Source: Streptomyces sp. NBC_01214
GTDB lineage: Bacteria; Actinomycetota; Actinomycetes; Streptomycetales; Streptomycetaceae
Assembly (NCBI RefSeq): GCF_026340975.1
Contig: NZ_JAPEOS010000001.1
Coordinates: 4,001,001 to 4,065,000, forward strand
Direction of reading: 5' to 3'
DNA: 64,000 nt
A program made the translations under genes and the position numbers. A model generated the notes under the pieces. It had not been told where the DNA came from. It saw only the letters and a list, made by a program, of their open reading frames with translations, and searched no databases. This document shows positions 6,913 to 15,896 of this stretch, one piece after another (positions within the stretch are counted from its first letter, which is position 1; each line of letters starts with the position of its first letter).

Positions 6913-8148
6913 GTGGCCGTGACGGCAGTGAGTGCGGCCCAGGCGGTCGAAGCGGTGTTCAGGATCGAGTCCGCGCGGATCATCGCCAGTGTCGCCCGCG
7001 TCGTGCGGGACGTCGGCATCGCCGAGGAGATCGCCCAGGACGCCCTCGTCGCGGCGCTGGAGCAGTGGCCCCGGACGGGGGTCCCGGACCGGCCCGGCGC
7101 CTGGCTGATGACCACCGCCAAACACCGCGCGATCGACCTCGTCCGCCGCAAGGAGACCTACGCGCGCAAGCTCGCGGAGGTCGGCCGCAGTCTGGAGGAC
7201 GTGCCACCGCCCGCCGAGCCGGCGGATCCGCAGGACATCGACGACGACCTGCTGCGCCTGATCTTCACCGCCTGCCACCCCGTCCTCGCCACCGAGGCCC
7301 GGATCGCGCTCACCCTGCGCCTGATGGGAGGGCTGACCACCCAGGAGATCGCCCGCGCGTTCCTGACCTCCGAGGCCACCGTCGCCCAGCGCATCGTCCG
7401 GGCGAAGCGGGCTCTGGCCAAGGCGGGGGTGCCCTTCGAGGTCCCGTACGGCGCCGACCGCGACGCACGGCTCTCCTCGGTCCTGGAGGTCATCTACCTC
7501 GTCTTCAACGAGGGGTACGCGGCCACCGCCGGGGACGACCTCGTCCGCCCCGCCCTGTGCGAGGACGCCCTGCGCCTGGCCCGCGTACTGGCCGCCCTGA
7601 TGCCCGAGGAGCCCGAGGTGCACGGGCTGGCCGCGCTGCTGGAGTTCCAGGCCTCCCGGATCGCCACCCGCACCGGACCCGCCGGGGAACCGGTGCTGCT
7701 CGCCGACCAGAACCGGGCCCGGTGGAACCGCATGCTCATCCACCGGGGCGCCCGGGCGCTGGGTCGGGCGGGGAGAGGCCCGTACTCCGTCCAGGCCGCG
7801 ATCGCCGGCTGCCACGCGGCAGCGGTCCGCTACGAGGACACGGACTGGTCGAGGATCGCCGCCCTGTACGGGCGGCTCGTCCAACTGCTCCCGTCCCCGG
7901 TGGTGGAGCTCAACCGGGCGGTGGCCGTCTCGATGGCCGAGGGGCCGCAGGCGGCCCTGCCGCTGGTCGACGCCCTGGCCGGGGAACCGGCCCTGCGCGC
8001 CTACCACTTGCTGCCGAGCGTACGGGGAGACCTGCTGGAGCGGCTGGGTCGGACCGAGGAGGCCCGCGCGGAGTTCGAGCGGGCGGCCTCCCTCACCCGC
8101 AACGCGCAGGAACGCATCCTGCTGCTGGCCCGCGCGGCCCGCCTCTGA
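6913..8148 (+). CDS. ECF42-type RNA polymerase sigma factor
   Basis: 411 residues. Sigma region 2 lies at about residues 15-90 (EEIAQDALVAAL, then TTAKHRAIDLVRR) and region 4 at about 120-165 (GGLTTQEIARAFLTSEATVAQRI). A long C-terminal extension, DUF6596/TPR-like, runs from about residue 180 to the end with helical repeats (LAEQ.., AIAGCHAAAV, LNRAVAVSMAEGP). This extension is the hallmark of ECF42 and replaces an anti-sigma factor. Start is GTG at 6913, with GTG 6919 also possible; no strong ribosome site is seen. Likely co-transcribed with the DGPF gene. Confidence 0.92.
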   Translation: MAVTAVSAAQAVEAVFRIESARIIASVARVVRDVGIAEEIAQDALVAALEQWPRTGVPDRPGAWLMTTAKHRAIDLVRRKETYARKLAEVGRSLEDVPPPAEPADPQDIDDDLLRLIFTACHPVLATEARIALTLRLMGGLTTQEIARAFLTSEATVAQRIVRAKRALAKAGVPFEVPYGADRDARLSSVLEVIYLVFNEGYAATAGDDLVRPALCEDALRLARVLAALMPEEPEVHGLAALLEFQASRIATRTGPAGEPVLLADQNRARWNRMLIHRGARALGRAGRGPYSVQAAIAGCHAAAVRYEDTDWSRIAALYGRLVQLLPSPVVELNRAVAVSMAEGPQAALPLVDALAGEPALRAYHLLPSVRGDLLERLGRTEEARAEFERAASLTRNAQERILLLARAARL

Positions 8149-8199
8149 GCGGCGCGGCGGTCCGGGGGCGGCCCGGATTCCCCACCCCCTTGTCGAGCG

Positions 8200-8234
8200 T
8201 GTTTACGTCATATACTTTGTGTATGACGTAAACA
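8200..8234. promoter_or_regulatory. Perfect inverted repeat, candidate TetR operator
   Basis: TGTTTACGTCATA (8200-8212) and TATGACGTAAACA (8222-8234) form a perfect 13-bp-arm inverted repeat with a 9-base centre. It is AT-rich against very GC-rich surroundings and lies 60 bases before the TetR gene at 8295. Confidence 0.75.
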
Positions 8235-8294
8235 TCTGCTGGGGTGCGATGCGGCACCGCTCGCGCCGCTAGCCGTCGGAGAGGAGGGGCCCCG

Positions 8295-9053
8295 ATGCCC
8301 CGTGAGCCCCGGGAGCCGGGCGGATCCGCCGCCCCGCCCGATCTCGCCGCCGTCGCCGACCTGCTGTGGCGGGTCGACGCCGAGCGGACCACCGGGGGCC
8401 GCCCGCGCCTCACCCCCCGCCGGATCGTCGACGCGGCCGTGGCCGTCGTCGACACCGACGGGCTGGGCGCGCTGTCGATGCAGCGCGTGGCCACCGAGCT
8501 GGGCTGTACGGCGATGGCCCTCTACCGGCACGTACCGGGCCGCGAGCACCTGCTCGCGGCCATGGTCGACGTCGCCAGCGGCCGCCCGCCGGCGGCGACC
8601 GGGGCGGGCTGGCGCGCCGAGGTGGAGGCCTGGGTCGACGCGCTCTGGGCGACGTACTGCAGCCATCCGTGGATGGTGCGGGTCCCGACGGTCAGCGCCC
8701 CGGTCGGACCGAACGAACTCGCCTGGTTCGAGGCGCTGTTGAGTCCCCTCGCGCGCTCCGGCGCCGACCGCGGCGAGCTGATCCCGCTCGCCACCTTCAT
8801 CTCCGGCGCCGTGCGCGACCTGGCCCGGATCGCCACCGAACTCGACCCGGCCGGCGCCGCCTCGTACGGACGGGTCCTCGCCGAGCGCCTCGACCCGGGG
8901 GCCTTCCCCACGCTCTGTGCGCTCGCGGGCGAGCCGGGTCTGGACGAGGGGGAGGACGGCGCCGTCGCCCCGATCGTGGCCTGCGGCATCGCGCGCCTGC
9001 TCGACGGCATCGAGAAGTCCCCACCCGCAACAGAGACAGAGGGAAACCGATGA
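8295..9053 (+). CDS. TetR/AcrR-family regulator with TetR_C domain
   Basis: 252 residues. The N-terminal HTH (RIVDAAVAVVDTDGLGALSM, then LGCTAMALYRHV) lies at about residues 37-80; LYRHV is typical of TetR-class proteins with a TetR_C tetracycline-repressor-like ligand domain. GGAGAGGAGGGG precedes the ATG. The stop overlaps the start of the membrane-protein gene (ATGA), so the pair is coupled and probably self-repressed through the 13-bp-arm repeat upstream. Confidence 0.9.
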   Translation: MPREPREPGGSAAPPDLAAVADLLWRVDAERTTGGRPRLTPRRIVDAAVAVVDTDGLGALSMQRVATELGCTAMALYRHVPGREHLLAAMVDVASGRPPAATGAGWRAEVEAWVDALWATYCSHPWMVRVPTVSAPVGPNELAWFEALLSPLARSGADRGELIPLATFISGAVRDLARIATELDPAGAASYGRVLAERLDPGAFPTLCALAGEPGLDEGEDGAVAPIVACGIARLLDGIEKSPPATETEGNR

Positions 9054-9724
9054 ACGAGAACCACGTCTTACGACTCACGGGCATCTGCGGCATCGCGGCG
9101 GGCGGACTCGCCGCCGTCGCCGTACCGCTGTACTTCGTCCACTCCGGACCGCCGCCCGCCGACAACGTCCTGGCCCGGATCTTCCTCAACCTCCTGACCT
9201 GCGCGGCCCTGCTCGTCTTCCTCGCGGGCCTGCGCCACGTCATCCGCGGCGCCGGCCCCGCCTTCGCCTGGCCGGCCACCGTGGTCCTCGGCGCCGGACT
9301 GGCCTACGTGACCATCACCCTGGTCGCCGCGTCCGTCGAGGCGGGCATCGCCTTGGAGAACCCCGGCGGGCGCCTCGACCCGACCGTGGACGGCCCGCTG
9401 GCCCACGCCAACATGCTGTTGCACGGCTCGGCCGCCCGGCTGCTGACGGCGGTCCTCCTCACCGCTGCCGGGTACGCGATCCTGCGCGCTGGGGTCCTGC
9501 CGCGCTGGACCGGGTACACGGCCCACGCCGTCGCCGCGGTCAACCTCGCCTTCGTCCCCTCACTGTTCTTCGGGACGGACGCCGCCCGCTTCTACAGCGC
9601 CGTGGGCTGGGGCAACACGGCACTGACGGCCGCCCTGCTCGTCTACTGGGCCTTCGCCGTCGGGATCGCCCTGCTGCGGCGCACCTCGCCGGCCCGTCTG
9701 CGGGCGGCGGCCCGGCCCGTCTGA
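9050..9724 (+). CDS. Multi-pass membrane protein, unknown
   Basis: 224 residues with about six hydrophobic helices (approx. 12-30, 42-62, 75-100, 122-143, 155-170, 190-212). Lacks ABC, MFS or DMT signatures; resembles DUF4386-like integral membrane proteins in layout (inference). Translation starts at an ATG overlapping the TetR stop. Probably the effector controlled by that regulator. Confidence 0.75.
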   Translation: MNENHVLRLTGICGIAAGGLAAVAVPLYFVHSGPPPADNVLARIFLNLLTCAALLVFLAGLRHVIRGAGPAFAWPATVVLGAGLAYVTITLVAASVEAGIALENPGGRLDPTVDGPLAHANMLLHGSAARLLTAVLLTAAGYAILRAGVLPRWTGYTAHAVAAVNLAFVPSLFFGTDAARFYSAVGWGNTALTAALLVYWAFAVGIALLRRTSPARLRAAARPV

Positions 9725-9736
9725 TGCGGCCGCGGC

Positions 9737-11215
9737 TCAGCCGCGGCGGGCGATCGCCGCCACGTCCAGCGGGGTCCGCAGCGGCCGCCGCGGGGTGGTC
9801 AGCGCGATGGGCCGGCGGAACCCGCCGGACCGGGCGATCTCCTGCACGGTGAGGCGCAGCCCCTCCTGGAAGTCGCCCATGGTCCGGCGGGCCGCCGGGG
9901 TGTCGACGTAGATCGAGTTCATGTGCATCCCGTCCGTGTCCCGCTGGAACCACGAACAGGCCCCGTTGGCCCGCGCCGACCACACGTGGGTGGTGGGCCG
10001 CCACTCGTGGTGGCGCTCGGCCCCGGGGCACTTGCGCATGTCGATGTACGAGAAGAAGTTCACCGGGTACGGCCAGGAGCGGGCCGCGAACTCCTCAGGC
10101 GCCAGCAACTGCCACGCCCGGACGAACGGCACGTCGAGATGGCTCATCATCTCGCTGAAGCCGGCCCGGACGGAGGCCATGACCTGGGTGAAGTCCCGGC
10201 CGGGCGAGGCGTCGAACTCGATGGGCAGGGTGTTCACGAACCAACCCACCGAATGCGCCCAGGTGTCCCGGCCGCGCTCGCTGACCGGCATGAAGCCGCG
10301 GTAGACGCCCGGGCCGCCGGCCTCGCGCAAGCAGACGGCGACGGAGGCGAGCACCCCCATGAACGGCTTGCCGTCGGCCGCCAGGCAGGTCTTCTCGAAC
10401 ACCTCGGCCTCGGCGGCGTCCAGGAGGGTGGAGGACTCGTTGACGATCGGGTACATCCGGCCCGGCTCGACACCGAGGTCGAGGGGGAAGCGCGGGAAGA
10501 ACTCGCCGCCCTCCCCCATGAACGCCTTCCAGTAGCCAAGGCGTTCGTCGCTCGTGTCGATGGACAGGTAGCGGCGGCGCTGCTCCTCGGCGAAGTCGAG
10601 GTAGCTGGGTGCGGGCGGCAGTTCGGCGCTCTCGCCGCGGCACAGGGCCTCGTAGCCGATGGACACCTCGCGGGCCACGATCGGCATCGACATGCCGTCG
10701 CAGACGATGTGGTCGAAGGCGAGGTAGACCGTCGCGGAGTCCTCGCGCTCCACCGCACCCATGATGAACAGCGGCCAGGAAAGGGTGTCGATGCTCCGCT
10801 TGAACCGCTCGACGAGGAAGTCGCGCAACAGGTCGGAGGTTTCGAAGGTGCCCACCTGATGCGGTTCGAGGGTCAGCCCGGCGGGGTCGAACGGCTCGCA
10901 GGCCACCTCGCCGGCCAGGCGGCGGAACGCGCACCGCAGGACCTCGTGCCGCTGCACGAAGGAGAGCAGGGACTGCGCCAGGGCCTGCTCGTCCAGCCGC
11001 CCGGTCACTTCGAAGGTCACCGCGACCCACGACGCGACCGGGTCGTCGGCGGCCCTGCTCTCCTCGGCGACGGTGAAGTGCTTGTCCTGGTTGAAGGACG
11101 CCTTCCTACCCACCGGGTCACCCGTGTCGGCGGCCTCCACCGCCGTGGACCTGAGCCGCCACTCGACCACCCGGCCGGGTGCCATGTGGTGCATCTCCAG
11201 AGGAAACTGCCGCAT
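9737..11215 (-). CDS. Stand-alone condensation-domain acyltransferase
   Basis: 492 residues covering one complete condensation-type (CAT-like) fold with no adenylation or carrier domain. The catalytic motif reads DHIVCDG near residue 172: the second His and the Asp-Gly of HHxxxDG are kept, the first His is Asp, as in several PapA-type acyltransferases. A C-terminal NFFSYIDMR segment matches the latch region. An AAGGGA site lies 8 bases before the ATG at 11215. Such proteins transfer acyl groups from CoA or a carrier to an alcohol or amine. No biosynthetic partner is adjacent, so the substrate is unknown. Confidence 0.82.
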   Translation of the reverse strand: MRQFPLEMHHMAPGRVVEWRLRSTAVEAADTGDPVGRKASFNQDKHFTVAEESRAADDPVASWVAVTFEVTGRLDEQALAQSLLSFVQRHEVLRCAFRRLAGEVACEPFDPAGLTLEPHQVGTFETSDLLRDFLVERFKRSIDTLSWPLFIMGAVEREDSATVYLAFDHIVCDGMSMPIVAREVSIGYEALCRGESAELPPAPSYLDFAEEQRRRYLSIDTSDERLGYWKAFMGEGGEFFPRFPLDLGVEPGRMYPIVNESSTLLDAAEAEVFEKTCLAADGKPFMGVLASVAVCLREAGGPGVYRGFMPVSERGRDTWAHSVGWFVNTLPIEFDASPGRDFTQVMASVRAGFSEMMSHLDVPFVRAWQLLAPEEFAARSWPYPVNFFSYIDMRKCPGAERHHEWRPTTHVWSARANGACSWFQRDTDGMHMNSIYVDTPAARRTMGDFQEGLRLTVQEIARSGGFRRPIALTTPRRPLRTPLDVAAIARRG

Positions 11216-11386
11216 TCCGTCATCCCTTCGCCCCCGAGTCAACCCCCAGGCCCTAACGACCCCCGGCCCGGGGAAGTGACGAATTCACTCGGGACGGGCG
11301 GGACGGGGCGGGACAGGAGGGGACGGGGCGGGACGTCAGAGGGAGTTCACGGCGCGTTCGGACCGACGACGCCGGCCGTCGCCGCC

Positions 11387-11776
11387 TCAGCCGGGCGGCC
11401 GCGCCGCGACCGCGGCGTCGAAGAGGGACCAGCCGTCGAACTCCTTCGAAGCGCCGCCGGGCCGCCATCCCTGGGCCCGGGCCGCTTCCATCAGGGCCAG
11501 GGCGGTTCCCGGTTCGTACAGGTTCAGGCTCCCGCCGTCGATCCGGGCGACCTCTCCGGACCGCCCCAGATAGCCGCTCGGGGAGAACCTCCCGGGCTCC
11601 CTCTTCCGGAAGACGACGCGCAGGCACCCCGGAGCCCCGGCCAGGTGGACGGTGACGGTCTCGCGGCAGTCCTGGGCCGGGCCGGTGACCGGCCGGTGGT
11701 GGGCGTGCCGCACCGACCACGTGTACGCGTCCCCGCCCACCACGAGACGCCGGGCCTTCCTGCGGTGACGGGGCAT
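11387..11776 (-). CDS. Conserved hypothetical protein
   Basis: 129 residues, basic N-terminus, predicted beta-rich core (YTWSVRHAH, CRETVTVHL, CLRVVFRK) and a helical C-terminus (LNLYEPGTALALMEAARAQG). Similar small proteins are frequent in Streptomyces but uncharacterised. No signal peptide or membrane segment. The gap downstream (11281-11335) contains reiterated GGGACGGG words. Confidence 0.65.
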   Translation of the reverse strand: MPRHRRKARRLVVGGDAYTWSVRHAHHRPVTGPAQDCRETVTVHLAGAPGCLRVVFRKREPGRFSPSGYLGRSGEVARIDGGSLNLYEPGTALALMEAARAQGWRPGGASKEFDGWSLFDAAVAARPPG

Positions 11777-11896
11777 CAGGACACCACCGGGGGAAGCATC
11801 AGGAGCAGCGCGTCGGCCGGACGTGTTCGCATGGCTTCGAAACTATCCGCCCGGTCACCGGGGACGCGAACGGATAAACCGCCGCGGAGCGCCGCC

Positions 11897-14203
11897 CTAT
11901 TCGGTGTGCAGGGCCGACGCGATCGTCATCCGGGCCGCCGACCGGGCCGGAACCAGCGCACCGAGGACGGCGATCGCGACCCCCGCCAGCAGCAGGCCGG
12001 CCACGAGCGGGGCGTCCCAGACGTCCTTCATCGACTCCGGGAAGCTGACCACCCCGACGTGGTCCACGACCAGCCGGTGCGCGATCAACCCGAGCGGAAC
12101 ACCGAGCAGCCCGCCGAGCGCGCCCACGCCCGCCACCGAGGTCACGGTCATCGCCACGACCTGCCGCGGGGTCATCCCGATCGACTTGAGCATGCCGAGG
12201 TCCCGGCGGCGCTCCCGGATGCTCAGGAGGACCGTGTTGAAGACGCCGAGCGCCGCCACGGTGCTCAGCAGGACGGTGAACACCGAGGAGAAGGCGACGA
12301 CGGTGACGGTGGCGGCGTTGCGGGTGTCCAGCACCGATACGCGCAGGTCGGGATCGACCGCCTCGGCCGCTTCCACGTACGCCGGCACGTCGGCCCCGGC
12401 CGCGAGGCGCACCTCGTACTCGGCGGCGCGGGCCCCCGGTGAAAGCTGGAGGAAGGTCTGCCAGGTGGCGTCCAGGGCCCGCGCGTTGCCCTCCACGAGC
12501 TCACCGACGACGGTCGCCGCCACCTGTCTGCCGTTCATCGCCAGGGTGACCCGGTCGCCGACCTCCAGCCCGTTCTGGGTCAGGAAGGCGGGCCCGGCCG
12601 TGATCTCGCCGGCCGCCCGCGCCTCCCGTCCCCTGGCGATCCGGCCCGCGGCCGCGGGGTCGTCCCCGCGGTAGAAGTTGGCGTAGACGGGCCGGACCTG
12701 CCCGACCAGGCTCACCTGGGCCAGCCCGCGGGCCCGTACCCCCGTCGCGCCGGGCAGGGACCGCAGCCGTTCCTCGGTCGGGCCGTCACCGAACACCGGA
12801 ACGGGCCGGTCGTTGAGCGGTCCGCCCGCCTCCACGTGGATCCGGGCGCCGTCGCCCCGGCCGGCCTCGCCGAACGCGAGCATCGTGCTGGTCAGGCCGG
12901 TCGCCAGGGTCACCGTGGTGACGCCGAGGACGATGGCCGCCATGGTCATCAGGGTGCGTCCGGGCCGGGCGAACGGCTGGCCGAGGCCCAGGCTGACCGG
13001 ACGCGGCAGCCGGGTGCCGCCGAGCAGGCGCTGCACGCGCAGGCCCCGCCCGGTCCGCGGGGCGCCGCCCGCGCTGATCGCCCGGGCCGCCGGCAGCCGG
13101 TGCGCCCGCAGCGCGGGAACCAGGGCGGTGAGCAGGACGAGGGCGGGCATCCCCAGCAGGCAGACGACGGACACCCACGCACCGACGTCGCCGACGGCGG
13201 CACGGCCCGTCTCGATGCCGGAGAACGCGACCCGAAGGACGGGCTCGGCCAGTGCGCTGCCGAGCAGGGTGCCGAGGACGGCGCCGACGACCGCGGGCAC
13301 GGCCGTCATCGTCAGGTACACGGCCACGACCTGGTTCGGGGTGAAGCCCAGTGCCTTGAGCACGCCGATGTGCCGGTACCCGGACACCACCGCCCCGCTG
13401 ACGACGTTCCCGACGATCAGGGCGGACACCAGGAGTCCGAGCACACCGAACAGCGTCATGAAGGGGAGGTAGGCACCAGCCAGGGTCGAGAAGGCCTGCT
13501 GGAGGGCGAGATGGGTCTGTGTGCCGGTCAGCGAACCTTCGGGCAGCTCGGCCGTCGCCCCGGCCAACGCGGCGGCCAGCTGGGCGTCCGTGGAGGAGTG
13601 CGTGAAGCGGTAGAGCATCTGCGCGGCGGACGGACGCAGCGCGGTCATCTGCTCGGGCGAGACCCAGGCGCCCGCCGACCTGCTCACGCCGGCCGCGACC
13701 CCGACGACGGTCAGCGGGGCGGATCCGGGGACTTCCAGTCTGGTTCCCAGCGGCCGTGGTCCGGGGGAGCCGTACGAGTTCCAGCCGATGACGATCTCGC
13801 CGGGCGCGGTCGCCCAACGGCCCTCCAGGAGCTCGATCCGGTCCACCGGGCCCCCCGGGTCGGCCCGGCCCACCACCGTGAGGGAGCCGCCCGCCAGCCA
13901 CAGCCAGCCGGCGGGAACGTCCAGGACGGTCTGCTCGAACGGCCCGGCAGCGGCCTCCACCCCGGGCCGCCGGGCGGTGCGCGCGAGTTGCTCCGGCGGT
14001 GCCTTCGCCGTGTCGAAGGTCGCCACGGTGTGCGGGCCGCGCTGGGCGGCGTACGCCCTGTCGAAGGGGCTGGAAGCGGCGTCGAGCAGCCCCAGTGCGA
14101 GGAGGACGGTCGTCGTCGAGCAGAGCACGACGAGTCCGATGACGAAGGTCTGGAGCCTGCGGCGCCGCACCGCCGCGCGCGAGGCCCGCCACACGGCGCT
14201 CAC
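11897..14203 (-). CDS. ABC transporter permease, FtsX/MacB type
   Basis: 768 residues with two FtsX-type permease modules: one helix near residues 20-40, a large extracytoplasmic region, three helices at about 255-390, then one helix near 420 and three at about 640-755. The topology fits lipoprotein/peptide exporters and resistance ABC systems. Start is the GTG at 14203 overlapping the ATPase stop (GTGA). It partners the ATPase at 14200-14910 and is divergent from a two-component system that probably induces it. Confidence 0.92.
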   Translation of the reverse strand: MSAVWRASRAAVRRRRLQTFVIGLVVLCSTTTVLLALGLLDAASSPFDRAYAAQRGPHTVATFDTAKAPPEQLARTARRPGVEAAAGPFEQTVLDVPAGWLWLAGGSLTVVGRADPGGPVDRIELLEGRWATAPGEIVIGWNSYGSPGPRPLGTRLEVPGSAPLTVVGVAAGVSRSAGAWVSPEQMTALRPSAAQMLYRFTHSSTDAQLAAALAGATAELPEGSLTGTQTHLALQQAFSTLAGAYLPFMTLFGVLGLLVSALIVGNVVSGAVVSGYRHIGVLKALGFTPNQVVAVYLTMTAVPAVVGAVLGTLLGSALAEPVLRVAFSGIETGRAAVGDVGAWVSVVCLLGMPALVLLTALVPALRAHRLPAARAISAGGAPRTGRGLRVQRLLGGTRLPRPVSLGLGQPFARPGRTLMTMAAIVLGVTTVTLATGLTSTMLAFGEAGRGDGARIHVEAGGPLNDRPVPVFGDGPTEERLRSLPGATGVRARGLAQVSLVGQVRPVYANFYRGDDPAAAGRIARGREARAAGEITAGPAFLTQNGLEVGDRVTLAMNGRQVAATVVGELVEGNARALDATWQTFLQLSPGARAAEYEVRLAAGADVPAYVEAAEAVDPDLRVSVLDTRNAATVTVVAFSSVFTVLLSTVAALGVFNTVLLSIRERRRDLGMLKSIGMTPRQVVAMTVTSVAGVGALGGLLGVPLGLIAHRLVVDHVGVVSFPESMKDVWDAPLVAGLLLAGVAIAVLGALVPARSAARMTIASALHTE

Positions 14204-14910
14204 GCGGTCGCCTCCAGCGCGCTCTGCCGGGCGACCCGGCCGTCGGCGACCTCGACCAGACGGCTCGCGCACCGGGTGGCCAACTGCGGGTCGTGCGTGA
14301 CGATCAGCAGGGTCTGGCCGATCTGGTTGAGGTCGATCAGCAGGTCCATCACCTGCTCGCCCGAACGGCTGTCGAGGGCGCCGGTCGGCTCGTCCGCCAG
14401 CAGCAGCGCCGGACGGTTCATCAGGGCGCGTGCCACGGCGACCCGTTGGCGCTCCCCGCCGCTGAGCGTCGCCGGATAGGTGTTGCGGCGGTCGGCCACG
14501 CCGAGCTCGTCGAGGAGCTCCAGGGCCCGGCGGCGCGCCTGTCGGGCCGGAGCGCCCGTCAACTGGGCGGCCAGCGCCACGTTGTCCAGGACCGGTAGGT
14601 CGTCGATCAGGTTGAAGAACTGGAAGATCATGCCGATGTGCCGGCGCCGGAAGAGCGCCAGCCCGGTCTCGTTCAGCCCGCCGAGGTCCTGGCCCTGCAC
14701 TTCGACGGTGCCCGAGGTCGGCCGGTCGAGCCCGGCCACCATGTTGAGCAGTGTGGACTTGCCGCAGCCGGACGGGCCCATCACGGCCACCGCGTCCCCG
14801 GCGCGGATCTCCAGCGACAGACCGTCCAGGGCCTTCGCGTCGCCGTACTCCTTGTGCACACCGTCCAGTCGTACGACGACCTGCCGCGCATTGTCATGAT
14901 CACTTGTCAT
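14200..14910 (-). CDS. ABC transporter ATP-binding protein (MacB/LolD type)
   Basis: 236 residues. Walker A GPSGCGKST near residue 44, Q-loop FQFFNL near 94, signature LSGGERQR near 148, Walker B LLLADEP near 168 and H-loop THD near 202 are all intact. The short single domain with a QFFNLIDDLPV Q-loop region is typical of the LolD/MacB class that pairs with FtsX-like permeases. First gene of the exporter operon; 134 bp separate it from the divergent histidine kinase. Confidence 0.96.
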   Translation of the reverse strand: MTSDHDNARQVVVRLDGVHKEYGDAKALDGLSLEIRAGDAVAVMGPSGCGKSTLLNMVAGLDRPTSGTVEVQGQDLGGLNETGLALFRRRHIGMIFQFFNLIDDLPVLDNVALAAQLTGAPARQARRRALELLDELGVADRRNTYPATLSGGERQRVAVARALMNRPALLLADEPTGALDSRSGEQVMDLLIDLNQIGQTLLIVTHDPQLATRCASRLVEVADGRVARQSALEATA

Positions 14911-15044
14911 GGCTCGAACCTAAGGCGGAGCCCGCGGTCACGGCGTCGGCCCCCGGATGTAACCGTACGGGCAGGTCATCCTGGGGATGTATGCCGGCCG
15001 TCCGGCACAATGGCGTCCAGGCTTACGGGGCGGGGGAGTTCGAG

Positions 15045-15896
15045 GTGGGGACGGTCATCGCCGTGGTCGCGGCCTGTGTGTCCGCGGCAGCCGCAGGTGC
15101 GCTCGGCGTGGCCCTGATGCGCGCCCGGCGCAGCCACCGCGTGGCGCTCGAGGAGCGCGGCTGGCTGCTGGAGCGGGAGCGCGAGGGCGCGGCCCGCAGC
15201 GCCGTCGACGCCGAACGGGCCAGGATCGCGGCGGAGCTCCACGACATCGTCAGCCACAACGTGAGCCTGATGGTGGTCCAGGCCGGGGCCGCACGCGAGG
15301 TGCTCGCCACCCTGCCCGAGGAGGCCGCGGCGGCGATGGGCGCCGTGGAGCGGGCCGGGCGGCACACGATGACCGAACTGCGGCACCTGCTGGGCCTGCT
15401 CGCCCCCGCCCAGGACGGCGCGGACGAACCGTACGAGGCCGCGGGCGCCACCCGGTTGGCGCCGCAGCCGAGCCTCGCCCGGCTCAGCCCGCTGATCGAC
15501 CGGTTCGCCTTCGCCGGGCTGCAGGTGGAGGTGCGCATATCCGGGGAGCCGCGCCCGCTCCCGGCCGGGATCGACGTCACGGCGTACCGGATCATCCAGG
15601 AGGCGCTCACGAACGCGCTCAAACACGGGGACGGAGGCAGGACCGAGGTGACCGTGCGGTACCAGGAGCACGCGCTGCGCGTGGAGGTGTTGGGCGGCGG
15701 ACCCAGCGTGCTGACGGGGCACGCGCCCGCACCGGCATCCGCCGGGGGCCGGGACCGGCCGAAGGCCGAGGGCACCGGCCGCGGGCTGCTCGGCCTGCGC
15801 GAGCGCGTCGCCGTCTACGGCGGCGACCTCGACGCCCGCCGCCGCCTCGGCGGCGGCTACCGGGTGCGCGCCCGGATCCCGCTGGAGCGGCCGTGA
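15045..15896 (+). CDS. Histidine kinase, NarL/LiaS-like class
   Basis: 283 residues from the GTG at 15045, which has GGGGAG 6 bases upstream. One N-terminal membrane helix, a short linker, then HisKA_3 with the phospho-acceptor in ELHDIVSHNVSLMV (about residues 65-78), and an HATPase_c domain with N-box QEALTNALKHG near 183 and G-box GTGRGLLGL near 245. With only one helix and no sensor domain it may sense the membrane or its exporter. Stop overlaps the response regulator start. An upstream in-frame ATG at 14988 is an alternative start. Confidence 0.92.
   Translation: MGTVIAVVAACVSAAAAGALGVALMRARRSHRVALEERGWLLEREREGAARSAVDAERARIAAELHDIVSHNVSLMVVQAGAAREVLATLPEEAAAAMGAVERAGRHTMTELRHLLGLLAPAQDGADEPYEAAGATRLAPQPSLARLSPLIDRFAFAGLQVEVRISGEPRPLPAGIDVTAYRIIQEALTNALKHGDGGRTEVTVRYQEHALRVEVLGGGPSVLTGHAPAPASAGGRDRPKAEGTGRGLLGLRERVAVYGGDLDARRRLGGGYRVRARIPLERP

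Noticed and set aside
9737..11215. NRPS biosynthetic cluster
   Set aside because: Only one condensation fold, with no adenylation, carrier or thioesterase domains nearby.
9923..12442. 839-codon plus-strand ORF
   Set aside because: Shadow of the condensation-type and permease genes; low-complexity product.
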